From Sphaeramia orbicularis (lineage: Eukaryota > Chordata > Actinopteri > Kurtiformes > Apogonidae), in the NCBI RefSeq assembly GCF_902148855.1, contig NC_043962.1, positions 19,226,611 to 19,290,610 of the forward strand: a stretch of 64,000 nucleotides of DNA, given 5' to 3'. Positions 58,073 to 64,000 of the stretch are shown piece after piece (the first letter of the stretch is position 1; the number at the start of each line of letters is the position of its first letter). The notes under the pieces were generated by a model. It did not search any database. It was given only the letters and a program-made list of their open reading frames with translations, and had not been told where the DNA came from. The translations under genes and the position numbers were made by a program.

Positions 58073-59718
58073 ATGTCTGGAGGGAGGTTGAAGACCAGTC
58101 CTTCTGCGTCCAACGGCTTCAGTTCGACTCCAGTCAAGTCCGGTCATCAGAAAAGAGACTTCCACAAATCTAATGTATTGGATGACGGAGTCCTGTCGGA
58201 TGACGAAGATACATTCTCTCTGCTCTCTCCGATCTATCACGATAGTTTTGACAGTGATGAAGACCCGGATCCCAGCCCAGATCATCAGACTTCACCCAGA
58301 CCGAGTGACAGCTCTAGACACAGCGTTTCACCTGAAAGGTATGGTCTTTTAAAACTCTAGAGACCTCTGTCATGAGTTATGGACCTGACATAATGACAGA
58401 GATCTGCATCCAAAAGTGGAACCACAGATGTGTTACTATATTTTTCATTTTTGATATCTAATTGTTCAGACTCTTGTGTTTTCTAGATGTGAACTACCAA
58501 AAACACCTTCAGAGCAGATGCTACTTCCGAGTGCTACTGGGCAGAATACACCTTCTCTTAGTCCATGGGAAATGTGGCTTGTGAACAAGGCTAAAGAGGA
58601 CCGCCTTAAAGCAGAGAAGAAAGCAGAGGAGGTAAGCCAGTGTTAATCTTACCCATTCTAGCAGCTTTTGTTATTGCATTTTTTTAATACTACCTCAGGT
58701 TTGACGTCATGATTACAATACATTATATTGTGTGAATTAGGAGCGCTTACTCAAGGAAAAGAAAAAAGAAGAAGAAAGGGAACAACAACAGAAAATGATT
58801 GTCGTGGAGGAGAAGATCCACGAATGGCTAAAGATGAAAAAAGAACAGGTATGTAACTACTTCTACTTTAAAATAATATTGCGTATTTATATAAAATGTT
58901 TCTACCATTTTTTTATGATTGATTGTCAATCCTAGGAGAAGCATGAGCAACTTATGAGAAAAAGCAAAAAGGAAGAGGAGATACAGAGAAAGCAAGAAAT
59001 GCAGAGGGAAAGTCATCAGAAAGCTCAGCAAAAGTACAAAGACTGGCTACAGAAGAAGAACCAAGAAAAGGCAGAAAAAGAAAAGAAGCAAAGGGTAACA
59101 TGGATGTTTTACACTTGTTTTAGCATTTTGTTGTAGATTCTAGGATTAAATGGATTAAAATGAGAAAAGAGTCAGTTTATCATGTGATTGTATTTGTTTG
59201 GGGTGGATAGGAGGAAGCTGCACTGAAGGAGGAGCAGGAGAAGGTGCGCCGTGAAAAGGCTGAGGAGAAGTTTAAAGAATGGCTCACAAAGTCTCATGTA
59301 AAAAGCAGACCAAGTCCAAAATCTCCTCGTCACCCCACAAGTAAGTCGTGTCAAGTTGTCTGTGATTTATTAATAAGATGTATTCATTGTTAGATTATGC
59401 GACGTGATGTAATTAATAAAATGTTGTTTGTTGAAACCGTGACAATATACCTTTTGTCAAATTCTTTTAAATGGAATTGAAGCAGGTAACTTTAATTTGT
59501 TTAATATTGTTCTAGGTCCTTATGACAAATCCTGTCCATCACCCAGCTTCTACAACCCAATCCCATGGAGGCCCATTCATATCCCTCCTCCTGAACCAAC
59601 AATTAGTAAGACGACTGACAGGAAACCTCAGAAACACAGAAAAGGCCAACAAAGCTCCAGCACTGCTTCAAGGTTGAGAAATACAGCGAGTGCAGCGCAG
59701 TCACTACAGAGACGATGA
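58073..59718 (+). CDS. ccdc34: Coiled-coil domain-containing protein 34
   Basis: A coiled-coil protein linked to cilia and sperm flagella and intraflagellar transport. Six exons: 58073-58338, 58487-58631, 58741-58848, 58936-59094, 59211-59340, 59516-59718 (336 aa). The N-terminus is a serine/aspartate-rich disordered region (LSDDEDTFSLL). It is followed by LSPWEMWLVNKAKEDRLKAE, which matches the CCDC34 'PWE-W--NK-KE-R' signature. A long lysine/glutamate coiled coil contains three repeated modules: VVEEKIHEWLKMKKEQ, AQQKYKDWLQKKNQEK and AEEKFKEWLTKSHVK. The conserved tail is PSFYNPIPWRPIHIPPPEP. The ATG at 58073 is in frame with everything downstream and is followed by a plausible disordered start. 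Confidence 0.93.
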
Positions 59719-60031
59719 CACAGCAGACTGATCAGTGTAACTGTGAAACAGTGGATTGAATATGAATCCATCAGAACTCATCTACTCAACCAGAGAATCT
59801 GTTGAATTACAGAACTTTTTCTGTTTTCTTCCACTAAAATAATCAAATTTGACTAAACACAGGAATCTGTTTCTGTATTTATCATGATTTTTTTAATAAG
59901 AATGTTTATTTTTCTTAGTCGAATGTTAACTTCCATACCTTAATTAGATTTGTTGTTTATTTTTCTTGGCTGTACATCTTAAACACTGGATCCTTTTTCA
60001 TGTTTTGTAAATTGAATCAGTGCATTATTGT

Positions 60032-60037
60032 AATAAA
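60032..60037 (+). terminator. ccdc34 polyadenylation signal
   Basis: AATAAA about 315 bp after the stop codon, followed by a TG/T-rich region. Confidence 0.6.
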
Positions 60038-61800
60038 AGTGGTATAATTGAAATGTTTTTTGGCTCTTGTCTCTGTTATATCTGTTTTACCATTAGTAGT
60101 TTAAGCCAACAAAACCACATATCACTGCATGGAAGACGTGACAAACCTCTGCACACAACCACACAACAGAAGGTGGTTGGTGGTCAAAGCCAAAGATAGA
60201 CCCGGCTTGGTCAAGTGGCCGTCACACTCACACATTGTTCTGTGTCCAGCTGTGCCTTGTTCTCCTGTGGGCTGAGATGACGACAGAAACAAGCGAGGGG
60301 GTGGAGAGAACGACAGAGTGAGGGACTCTGATGCAGATTCAGAGTAGAACGCTCATTTCTTTGTTAACATCTCATCGTGATGTCAGTTTATGAAGCCTGA
60401 GGTAAAAATGATTTCAATTACACTGTTTTTTGTCTTTCACTCTACCCATCTAATGTCTGTCTGCTGGGAATGTGGACTTCTTTGGTTCACATTTAACCCC
60501 TTACTGTTAATGAGTACTGTGAAATGTGTTGGGTGATAATAGTCAGTGACAGAGCTAATAATAAGGGTATTATGTAGAGCATTTTTAAAGAGTAAATATC
60601 CCGCTGGGGTCCAAAGGACAGCTGTTAAGACAGAGACGTAAAGTGTTTACATTCTGTCATGAGCAGGAGTGGTATGAGTTGTTAGCCAGGAGATATTTGC
60701 TCACTGATCCTTGTAAGCAAAACATATCTTTACCTTTTGTTTACTTCAGCCTTAAAACCTTACACCTATACAATCCACACATCCACATGCACACTACTCA
60801 TATTACTGACATACACACCTTATATTTATCTGGATATTTAAGTTATCTTGCTTTACACTTTAATATTTTTTTGCATTAATTTAGCACCCTGGACTTCTCC
60901 CATCTTTTTGTCACGGCCTAGAGCCTGGTTATGGTAAAAGTCTTAGGATTCTGTAAAAATTAACCCCCCAACCCTTTTAGCTCAGAGAAAATGTGGCTGT
61001 AAAACACTTCAGCTTCTGTAGACCTATCTAAGTGTCTCATATTTCTAAATAACTTCCTGATTGAAGCACTTTTTGGCAATAAATGATGATTACAGTCAGT
61101 AATATTTTCTTTCTGCTTCTTCTAGGTATCCAATTCCAAAGCTTGAACAGAAAAAAAACATATCCCAAGATGCAGTGGTGCAGGTGGGCGGGCAGTTGGA
61201 GATCACACCTATCAAGACAGGTAGGGGGTGTGTCTTTATTGTCAAAATGAAAGCCTGTTGGGGAGAGGTACACTGTAGAGGGCAGAGAGAGTGACAGTCT
61301 AAAGGGCAGAAGTACAGTCCACACTTGAGTGAAAGAATTCAAGAATGAGGTTATAGACATGGAGGCAGCTACAGGACAAGGAAATAGAGCTCTTGACTAA
61401 TGACTCGTACATGTGTTTTTCTGGGAAAAAAGGAATTTGACTTTTCTATTACAGGATAATTAAGTCCATCTTGGAGTGGTGTCTTGTCATTCACTGGGAG
61501 AGTCTGTGTATTGTTAAAAACAGGGTCAGAAATTGCAGAAGTTAAAAGCTTTTCTAAATAAAAACACTGATTATCCATGTCTTATTAGTGTTGAATGATT
61601 CTTATTTCTGACCTGAACCTGTGGACTTTAAATATTCATCTCGGACCCACATGAACAACTGGAATAAAACGGATTTACTCTTTTTTCTGATGAGGATGTG
61701 ACTACTGTTTTTTTTTTATTATTTACACAACTCAAGGGGAACCGGTTCTGTTGAAGTCTTGGATCAGTGCTTTTTCTCTGTCTTCATTCTTCTTCTCACC
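60038..61800. other. Intergenic upstream of the rab19-like gene
   Basis: No supported coding exon. The last few hundred bases should hold the 5' UTR and promoter of the rab gene; no recognisable motif stands out. Confidence 0.5.
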
Positions 61801-62008
61801 ATGCAGTCTGCAGGGCCTGAGGTTGAGGACTCTTTTGACTTTCTATTTAAAATCATCCTGGTTGGAGACTCAGATGTTGGAAAGACCTGTGTGGTCCAAA
61901 GCTTCAAGTCTGGAATTTTCATTGAGAAACAGCAAAACACCATCGGGGTTGACTTTACTGTTCGCACCTTGGACATTGACGGAAAGAAGGTGAAGGTAAG
62001 CAACATGC

Positions 62009-62043
<35 letters not shown>

Positions 62044-63454
62044 CATGCTATCAGTCTCGCTCACTATTACCTCTTTCTTTATTTGTTATCTCAGCTCAGG
62101 TAACCTCACGCACTAGGAGTTATGATCATATTTTGTTTTTGTAGTTTTATATATTGGATAAAAACTTGATAATATAATATTTGCTGTTGTGCTTCCTCTT
62201 CTAGTAAAGTTAATAATCCCTTTCAGCATTTCACAGTTTTATTCCTTTAGAGAAAGAGGAGTGGCTGATAGCATCTGTGATGTAACTGTGTGTTGGTTTT
62301 CTGGGTGTGTGTCAGCAGCATGGATGTGTTGTTACACTAGCTATGATCTGTTCACACAACTGTCTTAAAAAAAAAAAAAAAAAATTAGGAGAAAATGGAA
62401 GCCTTCAATTGTTTGTCTTATTATGAAGATTTTATTTGCCATATAATATAACAAGATAGCTTTTCATCATCTTTCATTTTGTCATATTAGAAAAGGAAAG
62501 GAAAGAAAAGGGGGAAAAATTATCTAAAGTACATTGATGACAGTAATAATCATTTACAAATGACACAAGTATGCACCAAATTAAAAAAAAAATAAACTAA
62601 AATATAAGTGAAAATTCTGATGTAAATGAAAAAAACTTAATAATGAACAATAAAAAGTGAATTGAATTTATATTTGTAACAAAATGCTTATATAAATACA
62701 AATAGAGTCAAGGGGGATGGAGGATGACTACAAACATGTAATGTTACACCTAAAGAGAAGAGAAAACCATAAAAATCATAACGGAAGAAACTCTTGAGTC
62801 GCTTAAAAACTGATAGGAATCAATGTGTTAATCTAATCAGTTAAGAAAATATTTACTAGTCCATGGTTTCCAATATTTTTCGAACTCCCACCATTCCAGT
62901 TGTAGAATAAATATTTGTTTCTCATTAATAAAAAGATCCTGAATCACAATAATCCATTTGTCAATCTAAGGACTTTCTTTCCTTGTCAGTGCTTTTTTAC
63001 TTGCCATCAAGACTATATTGAACAAATATTTAACAGTATCAGGTGTAAAACATAAATACAATGTCTTAAAACATATATTTAAATACTGTTTTCATTACAT
63101 TTTATACATTTCTCCAATATTCAGGAGCACTGACACCTGATAATAATTAGCCATATCCTCTCTGCAGTACATGAAGGTGCCCTGTTTAAAATATTTTGAG
63201 GATATTCAACTCATGTTTTGTGGTCATTTTACCCTCACCGGTCTGCCTTTTGTTGTGCTTGTAATTGTAGATGCAGGTGTGGGACACAGCAGGACAAGAG
63301 CGTTTCCGTACCATAACTCAGAGCTACTACCGCAGCGCTCATGGGGCCATGGTAGCTTATGACATCACACGCCGCCCCACGTTTGAATCTGTACCACACT
63401 GGATCAGGGAGGTGGAGCAGTACGGAGCCGCCAGCATAGTACTCATACTTATTG
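61801..63454 (+). CDS. rab19: RAB19-like small GTPase (first two exons)
   Basis: A Rab GTPase of the RAB19/RAB43 group, acting in membrane traffic. RAB19 has been linked to apical cortical clearing during ciliogenesis. Exons 61801-61995 and 63271-63454 are visible; the remainder lies past the right edge. The P-loop is [11 protein letters not shown], switch I contains [20 protein letters not shown], and switch II is [20 protein letters not shown]. The chain continues [20 protein letters not shown] and breaks at IVLILIG, just before the expected NKCDL guanine-recognition motif. [22 protein letters not shown] and TRR-TFES-PHWI fit RAB19 better than RAB43. The ATG at 61801 gives the usual short N-terminus; an upstream in-frame ATG at 61759 would add a hydrophobic stretch unlikely for a Rab. 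Confidence 0.9.
62007..62040. repeat. Poly-T run
   Basis: About 32 uninterrupted T just after the first rab19-like exon donor. Confidence 0.95.
62440..63150 (-). mobile_element. L1-clade LINE 3' fragment in the rab19-like intron
   Basis: The minus strand reads '[12 protein letters not shown]', [20 protein letters not shown] and [14 protein letters not shown], the C-terminal end of an L1 reverse transcriptase ORF, then a stop and AT-rich 3' sequence. Interrupted and 5' truncated. Ends are approximate. Confidence 0.65.
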
Positions 63455-63626
63455 GTACGTAGGAAGAGGATTAGAGTGAGCAGTAAACACACAAACCAAC
63501 ATTCTTAGACTTTAGATGTAGATGAAATGTAAAGAACATAGAGAAAAAAACACATTCCCTAGATTTCACCTGTACAACATGCAACAATCTGAAGAAGTCT
63601 GAATGTGTAAGAAACAAACTGTTTAA

Positions 63627-64000
63627 CCCTCAAAGACCCAAACAGCCACTGGCAACCTAAAGCATCTACTGACTTAACATGTTTAATAACTTCTGGTCCA
63701 CAAATTCCATGTAAATAATTGGTGTAAAATAAAGTTTTTCATCTTTTCATGCTCATCAGACATGACCCATTTGGACGTTCAGAGGCTCTGTAGTAAATAT
63801 GGAAACACTGTCATCTTTTGCAACATTGATTCACCAGTAAAACCAATGTAGTTTGACAAATGACAGTGGGTATGGCTACTTGTTTGTATGTTCAGTTAAT
63901 GATATATAATGCTTAAAAGACACTTTTTCTTGTGGTTTCCTCTCTTTTAATATAATACTCAAATTTTCTATGAGCCTTTATGAATTTCTACATGATCAGG
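63627..64000. mobile_element. TTAA-type MITE, inverted copy cut by the window edge
   Basis: It starts TTAA|CCCTCAAAGACCCAAAC and continues as the reverse complement of the 532-bp family (CATGACCCATTTGGACGTTC, GATTCACCAGTAAAACC), running off the right end. Confidence 0.8.

Noticed and set aside
60643-60879. 78-aa plus-strand frame upstream of rab19
   Set aside because: No similarity, no splice sites or conserved signals, and composition like the surrounding noncoding DNA.

Overview
This is eukaryotic, vertebrate DNA, almost certainly from a spiny-rayed teleost fish. The genes have short phase-matched exons with GT-AG (twice GC-AG) introns. Their proteins match vertebrate families closely. The repeat content is typical of fish: Tc1/mariner, hAT, piggyBac-like and Harbinger-like non-autonomous elements, L1-type LINE tails and tetranucleotide microsatellites. 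I saw no retroviral or LTR element, no rRNA or tRNA gene and no CRISPR array.

Gene order: cnot2 (-, 3' half beyond the left edge), lrrc10 (+), bscl2/seipin (-), fnbp4 (+), agbl2/CCP2 (+), tmem17 (-), two tandem finTRIM-like RING/B-box/PRY-SPRY genes (+), slc15a5 (-), ccdc34 (+), and the first two exons of a rab19-like GTPase (+, runs off the right edge). Exon borders were set by hand from splice sites and reading-frame phase. For fnbp4, agbl2, tmem17, both TRIM genes, slc15a5 and ccdc34 the exons sum to a multiple of three and give 883, 1015, 184, 538, 558, 566 and 336 aa.

Layout: 1-5.7 kb holds cnot2 with a decayed Tc1 transposon in an intron. 5.7-9.4 kb is gene-free and rich in nested DNA transposons. 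9.5-11 kb is the single-exon lrrc10. 12.5-23.8 kb is a head-to-head pair, an uninterrupted seipin ORF and fnbp4, sharing about 320 bp of promoter with an ETS site. 24-26 kb is repeats. 26.1-38.1 kb holds two cilium-linked genes, agbl2 (tubulin deglutamylase) and tmem17 (transition zone), converging tail to tail; each has an RFX X-box-like palindrome at its promoter. 38.7-47 kb is the TRIM pair, each with an ISRE just upstream of its ATG. 47.8-56.3 kb is slc15a5, whose introns hold many copies of a TTAA-flanked element. 57.6-60 kb is ccdc34, a third cilium/flagellum-linked gene. 61.8-64 kb is the rab19-like start.

No wholly unknown gene system was found. The observations most worth a second look are the three-gene cilium neighbourhood with X-box-like sites, the twin ISRE positions on the TRIM pair, the uninterrupted seipin coding region, a ZNF143-type motif inside an fnbp4 intron, and the local burst and nesting of TTAA elements in slc15a5.
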